Assembly: GCA_021464415.1 (NCBI GenBank)
Contig: JAKCWG010000748.1
Coordinates: 1 to 64,000, forward strand
Direction of reading: 5' to 3'
Length of the DNA: 64,000 bases
Source: Lonicera japonica
Taxonomy: Eukaryota; Streptophyta; Magnoliopsida; Dipsacales; Caprifoliaceae
Shown here in pieces: positions 33,430-44,450 of this stretch. A program made the translations under genes and the position numbers. Positions within the stretch are counted from its first letter, which is position 1, and each line of letters starts with the position of its first letter. A model generated the notes under the pieces. That model saw only the letters and a list, made by a program, of their open reading frames with translations. It did no database searches and was not told where the DNA came from.

Positions 33430-34607
33430 TCGATCAAGGGAGTTCAGAAAGCCTACGCATTCCTATGCTTTTCACATGTTTCTTAAATATAGCCCTAAGC
33501 AAAGATTTGGCAAACAAATCTGCTATATTCTCCTCAGATCTTACTTGATTCACTTGAATCTTGAGGAGAGCCTATTGTTGCTGATTATAAAAAAACTTTG
33601 GAGATATATGTTTGGTATTATCACCCTTGATATAACCTATCTTCATCTGTTTGATGCAAGCGCGCTGCATTGTCTTCATAAATGCAAGTAGGCTCTTCAG
33701 TGGTAGAACTCAAACCACTAATCCCTCGAATATGTGTAATGATAGCCCTTAACCATATACACTCATGAACCACCTCATGCAGAGCGATGATCTCAAAGTG
33801 GTTCGAGGAGGTAGCCACAAGAGTTTTCTTAGTTGATCTCTAAGATATTGTTGTGTTCTCAATAGTGAATACATAACCAGTTTGGTAACGACATTTATGT
33901 GGGTCAGAGAGGTACCCTACATCAGCAAAACTGACCAAAATATCATTTAGGGTTTCAATGTAGGGGCTAGCCTTTTCTACATCAACACTTATTTTAGAAA
34001 TTGTCATGCAATCTACAATTACTTTTGCCTCCCTATAGGAAAAGAACAGTCCCAAGTCAATAGTTCCTTTTAGATATCGAAAAATATTTTAATACCGTTC
34101 CAATGACGCTGCAATGGCGCTAAGCTAAATCTAGCTATCAAGTTCACTGAGAATGGAATATCTGGTCGAGTACATTGAGCCAAGTATAATAATGCGCCTA
34201 TTGTACTTAGATAAGGAATTTTAGCTCCCAATACCTCTTTGTTATCTTCCTTTGGACGAAATGGATATTTTCTTAGATCCAAACTTTAACCGATCATGGG
34301 AGTGCTAGCGGGATGCGTTTTTTTTCATGTTGAATTACCTGAGCATCTTTTGGACATATGCAAACTGGTGGATTAATATTCTACAAGCTCGATGTTCTAG
34401 TTCAAAACACAGTCGAAATCGAGTTTTCCTAAGATTTTTAATCTCAAATTCAAATTTCAGGTAGCTAGTGGTTTCTCCCGGTTCGTCAAGAGTACATATT
34501 ATGTTCATATCATCGACATATACAGCAACAATTGCGAATCCGAAACTTGTTTTCTTTATGAATACGCAGGGGCATAATTCATCATTCTTATATCCTTTCC
34601 CAATCAA
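33430..34607 (-). pseudogene. copia C RT (C-terminal part) and RNase H, broken
   Basis: Reading leftwards: GKGYKNDELCPCVFIKKT and VYVDDMNII (active site intact, about 34520), then YLSTIGALLYLAQCTRPD (about 34205), VGYLSDPHKC of RNase H (about 33910), SNHFEIIALHE (about 33800) and IADLFAKSLL near the end (about 33500). Stops and frameshifts separate these pieces. The order and wording match one well-known copia group with the KARLVAQGF and CTRPDI signatures. Confidence 0.88.
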
Positions 34608-34906
34608 GTAGTCACTTAGATGGGTATATCACATCCGTCCAGATTGTTTTAATCTGTAAAGTGAGCGTTTCAACTTAATTAGAAACGCACTCCATGGTTT
34701 AAAGTCACTTGACTTGGGTAATGTAATGAAACACTCTGTATTTATTTTAATGTTAATTATGCCATCTTAAGTAACTATTGTGTGGAATTCTTATAAATTT
34801 TATGTCTATAATTTGGAAAAAAGCTCCTTCCGTAAATTGTAGGTTTCTGAATTACCTTTCCATAGACATAAAAATCATCTTAATCAAAGTTCCGAATAAG
34901 AAGTAA

Positions 34907-36790
34907 TTTCCAAAATAAAAATAGGGCAGAAGGGCAGGAAATTGCCTGCAGATCAGTATGGAGAATTTGGCATACTGGTCCGGGGTATGGGATTTTGGGA
35001 AAACTTTGGCTGCGGACCAGCATGCAGTTTTTGGCATACCGGTCCCGTATGTAAATATTGGGAAATTTTTTGGCTATGGACTGGTACTCACTTTTCAGTA
35101 TACTGGTCTGCCGTACGGCATAGTGCACCGACTTAACCCATTTTAAGTCGATTTTATCTCATTTTTCACCCATATTTTGACCCAAACATCCCCTAAACAC
35201 TATAAGGTTTTAGAGAGAGAAAGAGGTGGGTTTCTTGAAGGCTTTTCGCTCATTTTTCATCATCAATTCGAGATTTGAGCTTTAAATCATTCAAATCATC
35301 CTTTTAGTTACTATTCATCATCTTCTTCATATGGATGACTTTAGGAAAGGCCTCAATCCTCGTTTTTTCTTATTCTCCTTCGATAATAACTTGAGGTAGG
35401 GGTTTTCTTGTTCTCAAAACTTGAAAGTATGACTTTATTTTCTTAGTGGTTGTTATAATTAGATTAATTGGACAATAATTGATATGCTTATGTTCTATTT
35501 CTTCCTAAAAGTTGTTATATGAATATTGAATCAATGATTTGTAATATATGAGATCTTAGGTATGTGTTTTGGAGCAATATATGCCATTTACATACTAGAT
35601 ATATATTATAATGAAATTATATGACATATTTCGTGATGATATGGATATCATACGTTAATGGAATGGATTTTTTGGTTGATATAGAACAACATGGAATATA
35701 TGTTGAAATTTATTGAATTATGTGTGGCATTGATTGCTCCTAGCACTCATTTGTTAGTATATACACATGTTTGCATCTTTATTGTGTCAACCAAAAGCTT
35801 GGAAACAGCTCGAAAAGTTTGGAAGCACGATTATGGCTTATGGTTCCATTATTTATCCTCTGGGAGGCTGTTACTGTCTATCTATGTTATGGAGAGTGGT
35901 GTCTCTTAGGAATCGAAGTTCATGTTGGTTATATAGTGCTCACCGGGATGGAAAAATAGGCAGGGCCCAGTGCCCTTGGGTTGAAAAACCCTAAACTCCT
36001 GGGGGAGCAATATTTGGCCGCCTATAAGCCACCGGTGTGGAGCCCGAAAACCTAGGCAAATTGGCAAGGCACTATAATTTTTGTTGTTATTTATGTTTAC
36101 ATGGGATCGGGATGATTGATCCCAGGGCCGTTATTATTTATGTTCATATGGGATCGGGATGATTGATCCCAAGGCATCGACATGATGATCTTATATCTAG
36201 GGTTATGAAGAACCGTATTCACAGCTCAGGTTTTATATTATACGATAACCGGTTGACACGGGAGGTAACCTGCATTAGCACGTTCATACATCGTTACTTG
36301 ATGATAATAATTCTTATTGATATTATCTAAGCAAACATGGTTTGAAAGATATAATTATAAACTTGTTTTTGAACATATGCCCTACACTTCCCCTCTACTG
36401 AGCAAATGGCACACCCCAAGTTTCTCTAAAACATTTACAGGTACTCACGAGTCCCATGAGGACAAGGAGACGACGGGATCAGGGATGAAGTAGAAGCTCT
36501 GATACAAACATTTTGTGATGTGTATATGTTTTTCTGGAAGCCACGGCTAGCCCGAGGATTATATATATATTTTGGGAATTCATGCGGTTTGGGTTTTATA
36601 TAGATATGCGATGCATGCTTGGATATTATAATATGTTGTTGATACCCCCATGCTCATTGATGCTGGATATATGTGTTGTTGTTAAATTATTTTCTTCTTG
36701 TACACCTATATTAGTCTTATTAAAATGGGTTAGTAACGTTACAGGTCTTAATTACATGTGTTATCCTATAGATTAAGGCGGGGGTGTTAC
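34907..36790 (+). mobile_element. Unidentified LTR-like insertion inside copia C
   Basis: Copia C coding sequence breaks off at both sides of this 1.9-kb piece, and AAGTAA flanks it (34901-34906 and 36791-36796), a candidate target duplication. The right end, GGGGGTGTTAC, is like the ends of some plant gypsy LTRs. CACTATAAGGTTTTAGAGAG (about 35198) looks like a transcription-start region on the plus strand. The left end does not begin with TG, so a solo LTR is only one possibility. Short overlapping frames at 35691-35994 have no domain. No protein is encoded. Confidence 0.5.
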
Positions 36791-36796
36791 AAGTAA

Positions 36797-37225
36797 GGCC
36801 ATCAGGCACTTTCATATATATATATGTGTGTGTATCTTTGAATCAAGATCCCCATAGAGATAAGAAGTAATCACATCCATAAGCCACATTTTCAGTCCTT
36901 CGGAAACTACCATGCTAACTAAGTAGGGGATTGTTATAACATCCATTACGGGAGAATATGTCTCCCCTTAGTCAATTCCAGGGCGTTATAAGAAACCTTG
37001 CGCCACAAGGCGAGCCTTATACCTTAGAAATTCATTCTTCTCGTTATGCTTTGTGACAAATACCCATTTATGTCATACATGCTTTACACTTGATGGGGCT
37101 AGCACTACCAAACTAAATACCTATCTTTTTGCTAGAGAATCTAGTTCTGCCCTGATTGTTTTTTTCCATTTAGGCCAATTTGCTATTTTATTGACATTCT
37201 GCAACAGAGCGAGGTTTGACATCAT
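36797..37225 (-). pseudogene. copia C RT (N-terminal part), broken
   Basis: On the minus strand, going left from the solo LTR: WPKWKKTIRAELDSLAKR, then KWVFVTKHNEKNEFLRYKAR, ARLVAQGF, GETYSPVMDVITI and WLMDVITSYLYGDLDS. These are the fingers and palm start of copia RT. Several stops interrupt it, and it is cut at 36797 by the inserted LTR-like piece. Confidence 0.87.
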
Positions 37226-38525
37226 TGTTAGAGTGATATACTAAGAGCCATGATTTTATTATTATTGGTATGTTATATAGACTCGGTTTTGCTATTTTAA
37301 TGAGAATCTTTATGGGCAATGGTTACATGATATTATTTATTTAAATATTGTGCATGTGTGTGTCTTTTATTCCATATAGTAGATGATTTGGTGTGTAGAG
37401 TATAGCTTACACACAGAGGATCATATCATCGGTTTTTGTGAAATATAAGTTTATTGGTTCACGATCTTAGATGGAATTGGACAACCATCGGTAGGATTGT
37501 AGCACAAGTTTTAGTAGTTTATCTTGACTACAGGAAATGGTTTAGTTTTAACTCGTTGTGCTAGTACACTTTATGTGTATTGAACAGGACCAGTTTGGGT
37601 TAATTGTTTTTATACTGACTATATAAAACAATTTAAAATCCCATGGTTATTATGATTACTTATGCTCTTAATCTTGAAATAATTAATAGACATATATATG
37701 TAGTGTTTGTTGTTTTGACTCATTAAAAGTGAGATTCATTTATGGATCAATAATCTTCGTGAATTGGATGGCGACACTATATATATGATGAATATTAACT
37801 ATTGACGGAATCTACGTCCCAGTAAAGGGATTTATGATAACCCCTTGAGAAGCTTATAAGTTTTGATCATGTCAAACCCTGCAGGTGGATTATGTTAATC
37901 CGACATGTCAAATAAGTTAAGTGGTAGGCTCAAGGATTAAGAAGTCATTTAAATATAATTGTCAGTAATTTAATTTAAATGACGGTTATCTGTAATCTTA
38001 ACGTGGGGAGAATAATAAGTATTTAATAATAAGGAGCTCGAAATATAATTTTGAGATAAGGACGGGAGTGCAATTATAATTCTTTAGTGGTGAGAATTAT
38101 AATTTATGGAAGTAATCAATTCTTAATCGAATTAGGATTCCAGTTTTCCATAGTAAGCCCAAACACTTATTTCTCCTTAGGGTCCCTATCGTAGCCTTTT
38201 ATATATGCCAGCCTTGCCTCTTCTCGAGATACATATAATTCTCACGAATTTAGGGTTTGTGCCGTAGAGAGTAGAGGAGGAGATCTTGGTGATACCGCAG
38301 CCCACACTCGGTACAAGATTGCACGGCGAAAGGAATACGATAGAAGATCTTGAGGTTCTATCGAGCCCGTGTTCTCGATTTGTCTCCACCAACCCCTGTT
38401 CGTGCTGAGACGAGATCAAACCAGAGAGATCTCGAAGGTAAAATCCGATTCCACACTAGGGTTTTACATAAAATTTTTGTTCGGTCTATACGCAATAAAA
38501 CGATTCTGGAACTTAGTTTCCATCA
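37226..38525 (+). mobile_element. Solo LTR of the copia B family, ATCAT duplication
   Basis: One LTR closely related to those of element B stands alone, flanked by ATCAT on both sides (37221-37225 and 38526-38530). It lies inside copia C on the opposite strand. Homology to B is strong over roughly the first 1.1 kb, up to about 38350, but the last 170 bp (U5 side) are almost entirely different, including a TCGAGCCCGTGTTCTCG segment. It is the product of LTR-LTR recombination from a member of a sister subfamily. Confidence 0.95.
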
Positions 38526-38530
38526 ATCAT

Positions 38531-40640
38531 CATGCTCTATGATTTCTTGAGCAATAGTGTATGCAAATATATCATCAATATATATGGAAGATATTTCCAT
38601 CAATTCATATGCCCTCTCATAATTTATTGAGATTTCTTTATTCTCAGGAATCATTTAAAACATCGGAGCGTCGTCTAGTATTGATTCATAAACATAATTA
38701 TAATCAAAGTTAATCTCATGAGAGAGGTTCTTTTCATTGATGATTAATGGGTCGGTTTATGCATTACTCTCCATTTTCTTCCTTGGGTGAGTGTCAGTCG
38801 AACTAAGTGGCCTCCCCCATCTTCCTTTAGGGAGCTACGGGCTTAATCACACCTCCACTAAGTGTGGTTGCAGTATTTCTGTCTATAATACCGTGCCCTT
38901 TGTTGGGGACTTCTAACCTTGAAGGCACATTTGCAGCTGGTATATATGATCTCGTCACTTTTGCGATATCAGTAAATGAATCATGCATCGAATTTGCTAC
39001 GTTCTAAAGATCGATTATTCTTTTCATTTCACTTTCATATTGTGAAATGCGGGGATCAAAATGAGACAGGGTGGGAATAAACCACGACAATTCCTGTCGT
39101 TTCATTGGAAAATCCTTTTTCCTATCTCCCTCTAACGACGGGAAGACTGTCTCATTAAAGTGACAATCCGCAAATCTAGTAGTAAAGAGATTGCCTGTCA
39201 TGGGTTCCAAATAGCAGATAATTGTTGAGGATTCATATTCAACATAACTACCTAATCGTCTCTGGGGACCCATTTTATTGCGCTGTGGGGGCGCAATTGA
39301 CACATATACTATTGAACCAAATATGTGTAAGTATGAAACGTCAGGCTCATATCAGTTACCAACTGGTATGCAGAAAATGGTTGGTTAGTAGTGGGTCTGA
39401 AAAGAATAAGTAAAGATGCGTGTAATATTGCATAACCTCAGGCAGATATAGGCAAGTTGGTGTGCATAACCAGTGCCCTGGCCACCATCTATAATCTTTT
39501 AATGGTGGCTTCTGCGAGACTATTTTGTGTATGCACATGGCAAATAAGATTCTCTACATCGATCCTAATAGACATGCAATAATCATCAAATGCTTTTGAT
39601 GTAAACTATCCAGCACTGTCAAGCCTTATAGACTTGGTAGGATGATCAGGGTGGTGAGCCCTTAAACATATAATATGTACTAGGAGTTTTGCAAATGCAG
39701 CATTTCTTGTGGACAATAATTCGACGTGTGACCAGCGTGTCGACGCATCCATCAGAACCATAAAGTACTTGAATGGTCCAGATTCTGGATGGATAGGTCC
39801 ACATATATCTCCTTGTATCCTTTGTAAGAATGGGATATTTTCTTTTGTATCTTTAGCATAAGAGGTCTCGATCCTGTTTTTGCTAAACAGTAGGCTTTGC
39901 AAAATGAGTGATGTGCTTTTGACATGGTCAAAGAGGCATAATGGGAAGGGCTTAGTGTTTCTGGTACTTCAAAAGGTAAGTTCTGTTTTTTAGTAGTATT
40001 GGAATCCACACCTTGCAATGTGATGGATTTTTGTCCCATTTTATTTTTTACTCAAAAGAAGGGATGTTCGTATGAGTTCTTTAAAATACAGATCATTATG
40101 TCACGACTAAGATGTCCTAGGTGGTCGTACCAAAGCATGTATGAGTCAGTGTCCCATATTTCGTTATTGGTGATAACATACAATTTAATAATCCGAATAG
40201 TAGTGAGGTACAGTCCACTAGATCGACTCATTAGTTTCTTTAAAATGCGTTTCCTTCCACATTCATTAGAGGTTATATAAAGGTATTATATTCCATTATC
40301 ACAATGAGTTTCTACATGAAAACCGTTATCACAAATATCTTTGAAACTCAGTAAGGTTTGAGTAGCTCTTGGTGTATACAGAGCGTCTTTGACTTTAAAT
40401 AATGTGCCGTTAGACAACAAAAATTTGGCAGTACCTCGCCCTTTTATTACTTGCGATGATCCGATCATTGTAGTCATAGAGGAATTATGGGTTATTAATT
40501 TAACAAATAATTGCCTATTCCTTAAACTAGTGTGGGTGGTTCCACTATCAACTAAACATTCACGTTCTCCTCGAGTCATTCCTACAATAATGAAATTGAG
40601 TATAAAATCCGAACCGTGTAGATAAAAAAAATCAAACATA
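38531..40640 (-). pseudogene. copia C protease and integrase, broken
   Basis: On the minus strand the protease reads CLVDSGTTHTSL (about 40550) with Asp kept. The integrase follows: GDICGPIHPESGPFKYFMVL, then RLDSAG and SLAEATIKR, which hold D, D and E at the usual 35-residue spacing. The C-terminal part PQRRLGSYVEYESSTIICYL and RFADCHFNETVFPSL lies around 39030-39270. Stops fall at Q- and W-type positions in the core. The linker before RT (38531-39000) is heavily decayed. Confidence 0.9.
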
Positions 40641-41882
40641 ACAAATACATCAAAATAAAGTCCGAAATTTAATTAATAAAACCAACGATAATCAATCAAA
40701 TATCATGTTCTGAAATCTAATCCATCCAATCAATCATAAACTTTAAGACAAAAGCATAGTCTAATTAAAAATTAGGCAATATGTCTATTCAACTATTTCT
40801 AAAAAATAAAATGAATAAAGTAGATCAGTCAAAATCAAGTGCATCCATTGACTGAGCAAAGTCCTTCTTGCCACTAAAGTTTGCGATTGTGAAGTTGACA
40901 TCACCGTCATTATCTTCTTCATTCATAAAATAATATTCTTGTTCTTTAGACTATCGATATCTCTTGTAACTCGCAGCTAATTTAATGCTTGCATGGCAGT
41001 TCTTGTACTGCTCAGCAACTCCACACCTGTAACATGGCTCATCCCCAACTCTTTCCTTTTTGATCAAGGGCTTCTTAGATGCATTTTTCATCTTGTTTCC
41101 CTGACCACTAGGTCTAATAGCACCATTTCTTCTCCATATTTTAAAAGAGCCTCCACGACCCGCACCACGACTCCCACATCCCTTTCCACGTTGTGCATTA
41201 TTACCACGTGGGTAAAGATTAGCATGTCCAACCCCCTTTGCATTAGGGTTCTTTCCAATATCCATCTTACCATAGTTAGCCTTAGGAATTTTCTTTGTCC
41301 CGATGTGCCTAGCATTATTATTCAAAAGAACCTCATTATGCCTTTCAGTAACTTGTAGTAAATTGATCAGCTTATTGAATGTTGAGATTCTTTTGTTATC
41401 ATATTCGAGCCTATATTGGCTCGCTAGTATAAGTACTAAAGTAGAAAAAGTGGAAAGGTTCTTCTAAATCATATCATCTTTTGTGAGATCCTTTCCACAG
41501 AAGTTAAGACGTGCCTTTTGGTACAACATGTCCTTATTGAAGTTGTTAACCCTTTTATAGTCAAGCAAGTTGATTTCGTTCCATTGAACGGTCAATTCTG
41601 GGAGCAAAGTATCATGAATGTTTCCAAAACGTCCTTTAAGGGTATCCCATAGTTCTTTAGGTGCCTTCAACTGAAGCTGGGATCAATATGTTTTTTTAGA
41701 AACATTAAATCATTTGCTTTCACCTTGTCAGACGGTCCGTTGTCTGTGGAGTCTTTGGGGTCAGCAAGTGTGGCAGATTATTCTTTAGCCATAAAAGAGG
41801 TTTCTACATCAGAAACCCACAGACGGTACTCAAGTCATTGTGAGTCCAAAATGTCAAATTCGGGTTAAGTTAGGTCAGCCAT
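40641..41882 (-). pseudogene. copia C gag, broken
   Basis: Read leftwards from ATG at 41882 (MADLT, then a stop), the frame shows APKELWDTLKGRFGNIHDT (about 41650), a typical gag helix region. Further on come a Gly/Arg-rich stretch (GCGSRGAGRGGSF, about 41170) and a zinc-knuckle relic (CYRCGVAEQYKNCH, about 41030). Several stops and frame changes interrupt it. Confidence 0.85.
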
Positions 41883-44450
41883 CTTAATAAACAATAGAAA
41901 AAATATTACACGGGTATGAGTACATCCATGTTAGTTATTTTTTAGAAATATGAATTAGATTTCAAAACCAAGATCAATAATGGTCACATTTTTCGATGCT
42001 ATATAAAAATACTTTATTATAGTGATTATAATGCGAATGAACTTTTATCATCATGAAAACTTTCAAATTTATGACATACTAAATAAAACAATTAACAACA
42101 TAAGTAATTATGAGAAACACAACTATAAATGATATTCTAATTTTCTTAGCATGCTGATTGACCAGAATTATAGTAATTATAAATTTAATTAGTCCATCTC
42201 AAATATATATATATATATATATTACTTAAATATATTAATATTGAAATTTAAATATACAACTAACCCTTCCAGCGAAGGCTGCTCTGGAGAGTGACACACA
42301 AGTGAGTTTTATATTATCAATGTTAATATGCTTATTATCATATTATTTAAAAATCACATATTACATATTCGGATAGGCGCCATACCACTACAAATAAAAA
42401 CGCAAACTCGGGACCTTTCATATCCGGATAGGCGCCATACCACTAGTCTAACCCAGTCACTAAATTGATAATCACACTTTAATTTTGATTAAGAAATCAT
42501 TTTAACATTATTATAACATTAGGTACCGATATTGAAGAAATTTTCTTTTACCAGAGTATCAAATTATTTTGAAAAGTTGTATTTTATATTTTTAATATTA
42601 TACATTATTTTGACAATAATGTCACTCACAATATTTTTTATAAAGTATTGTTAGATTTAACAACTTAAATAATCAATCTGATCAATCAAGTCATCTTTAA
42701 AAAAGCTCATTCATCGGTTGAACGTTTTGAGGCGGACAAGAAAGGCAGCACTTTGATCAAAATTACGACAAAGTATACGAGTATATATACATAATAGAAT
42801 AGATACAAGTAATCTATTTTAATGGCATCTAAATTATTCGCCCATGTTTATTTTGATCTTTAAACATTAAAACGGTCCATTTAAGTGCTTAAATTATTGA
42901 GCCCGAATTTCACTTTGGCTCCCCGTCTAATTTTTTTATTAAATTGAATGGAATTAAAGATTAAAATGTTATTAATTTTCAATAAATATATGTCTATACT
43001 ATATATGTAATACAAAAAAGTGCCTCCATTAATACCATAATTAATTCTATAATTAATGTCGTTAATAAGGTTAATTTGGAACCAGCGAATTTCTTCATCA
43101 TATATATTAATCTTAATATGTCTCAATTCTTTATTAATATTAATTAATACTCACTCATTCTTCTTTGTTTCCCTTCCTCTTTTTCTTTTATCATCCCATA
43201 ATTAATTCAAATACATCTCCCTTAATTAATGCATTTTTTAACCAAATTAAAAAGTAATGGTTTTTCATCTTTCAATCATTTCGGTATAAGCAACATTAGC
43301 ACCCTCATATTAATAGTAGTTAATGTTTATTCTTATAACATTATTTACCTTAATTGATGATCTAGAGGTTTTTAAAAACTCTTCATTTCCTTAACTTTCC
43401 GCACTGTTCATATTCTCTTCCAATATATATATATGCATGTGATTTTGGAAACTTTAGATTATAGATAGAAGACGTACAAAGAAGAAGAACGTCTCACCCC
43501 CAACATTTGTAAGAAATTTATGATTGTACGCTCTAGCAAAAACCTTCTTTGATGTAATCAAATAAGAAGATTAGTCTTTTTGTTAGTTTACATAATTCTA
43601 ATTCTCATATTATTTTTCTTTATTTGATAGAATACTTTTCTTTTAAATTTGCAATTTACCACCAAAAGAATGATATTCTTTTTACCACTAATCCAATTTG
43701 AGCTTTTCATTTGTTTAGCGACCACTAACAAGTACATGTTTAAAATTTAATTCACCGGATTCTTTGGGTTTTTTTTGGGCCTAAATAACTTTATATACTA
43801 TTTTTTTTCTCTTTTCTTATTAGCTTATTTTCATTACATACAATAGAATTATAAATGCACATATTTGTATATTGGATAAAGGTATATGTAAATATAAAAT
43901 TTTTCATATGGACAAGTCCGTATGGATTGGACTTTAGTGACGGTTTTTCTTTGCTAAAAACATTTAATTTTAGTATGCACATATATGCATATAATGACAT
44001 ATAAATATATCCATCAAAATATAAAAAAATAAAATTATAACATACACGTGCATTGCTGGGGTTACATATATACTTGTATACACATAAAATAGAGAGAGAG
44101 AATTAAATAAAAAAATATAAACACATAAAATATTTTCTTTATTCGTCTCATTCTTATTCACTTTCTCTTTCCCCTTGCTCTTATTCTTACACATCTCTAT
44201 TTTCTCCTGCTTCAATTCTCCAAAACCCATCTCCTATTTTCCGAATTTTGATCTAAATTCCTCAATTGCACCTCCATTCTCAAAGCTAAAATTAAAGAAT
44301 TTCCCACATTAATATAGGGAGAAAAAGTATAAAGAGGGAAACTAGAGAGAGAAAATGTGGTAATTAGTGTCATTCTTCTTCCTTCTTCTCATTAATATCC
44401 ATTATCATCATTATCTTCGATCATCTTACCCACATATGTGAGTATATACA
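41883..44450. other. AT-rich intergenic region
   Basis: No gene found. The first part may be the 5' untranslated side of copia C, but no LTR or primer site is visible. It holds TATATA runs, the dispersed repeat at 42429-42660 with an extra TAGGCGCCATACCACTA just before it (about 42375), and many Lys/Asn/Tyr-rich minus-strand frames that reflect composition. Confidence 0.5.
42429..42660. repeat. Dispersed repeat, copy 2 (partner 10187-10436)
   Basis: Same block order as the copy at 10187-10436: TAGGCGCCATACC, CACTTTAATTTTGATTAAGAA, TTTTGACAATAATG and TATTGTTAGAT. Divergence is moderate. Confidence 0.65.

Larger units (their letters stand above)
32929..41882 (-). mobile_element. Ty1/copia element C, minus strand, ruined and nested
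   Basis: This is an old copia element on the minus strand. In its own order it has gag from ATG 41882, zinc knuckle, protease (about 40550), integrase (about 39900-39000), RT (about 37180 to 34335) and RNase H (about 34280-33430). About 500 bp of 3' untranslated sequence follows, with three GAGGCAACGAT-type repeats, then a polypurine tract near 32935. Two insertions split it: an unidentified LTR-like piece (about 34907-36790) inside RT, and a solo LTR of the B family (37226-38525) between integrase and RT. A 5' LTR to the right of gag was not found. The coding sequence is shattered. Confidence 0.88.

Noticed and set aside
35691..35994. Three overlapping frames in the LTR-like insertion
   Set aside because: All are short, share the same DNA in different frames and show no domain.
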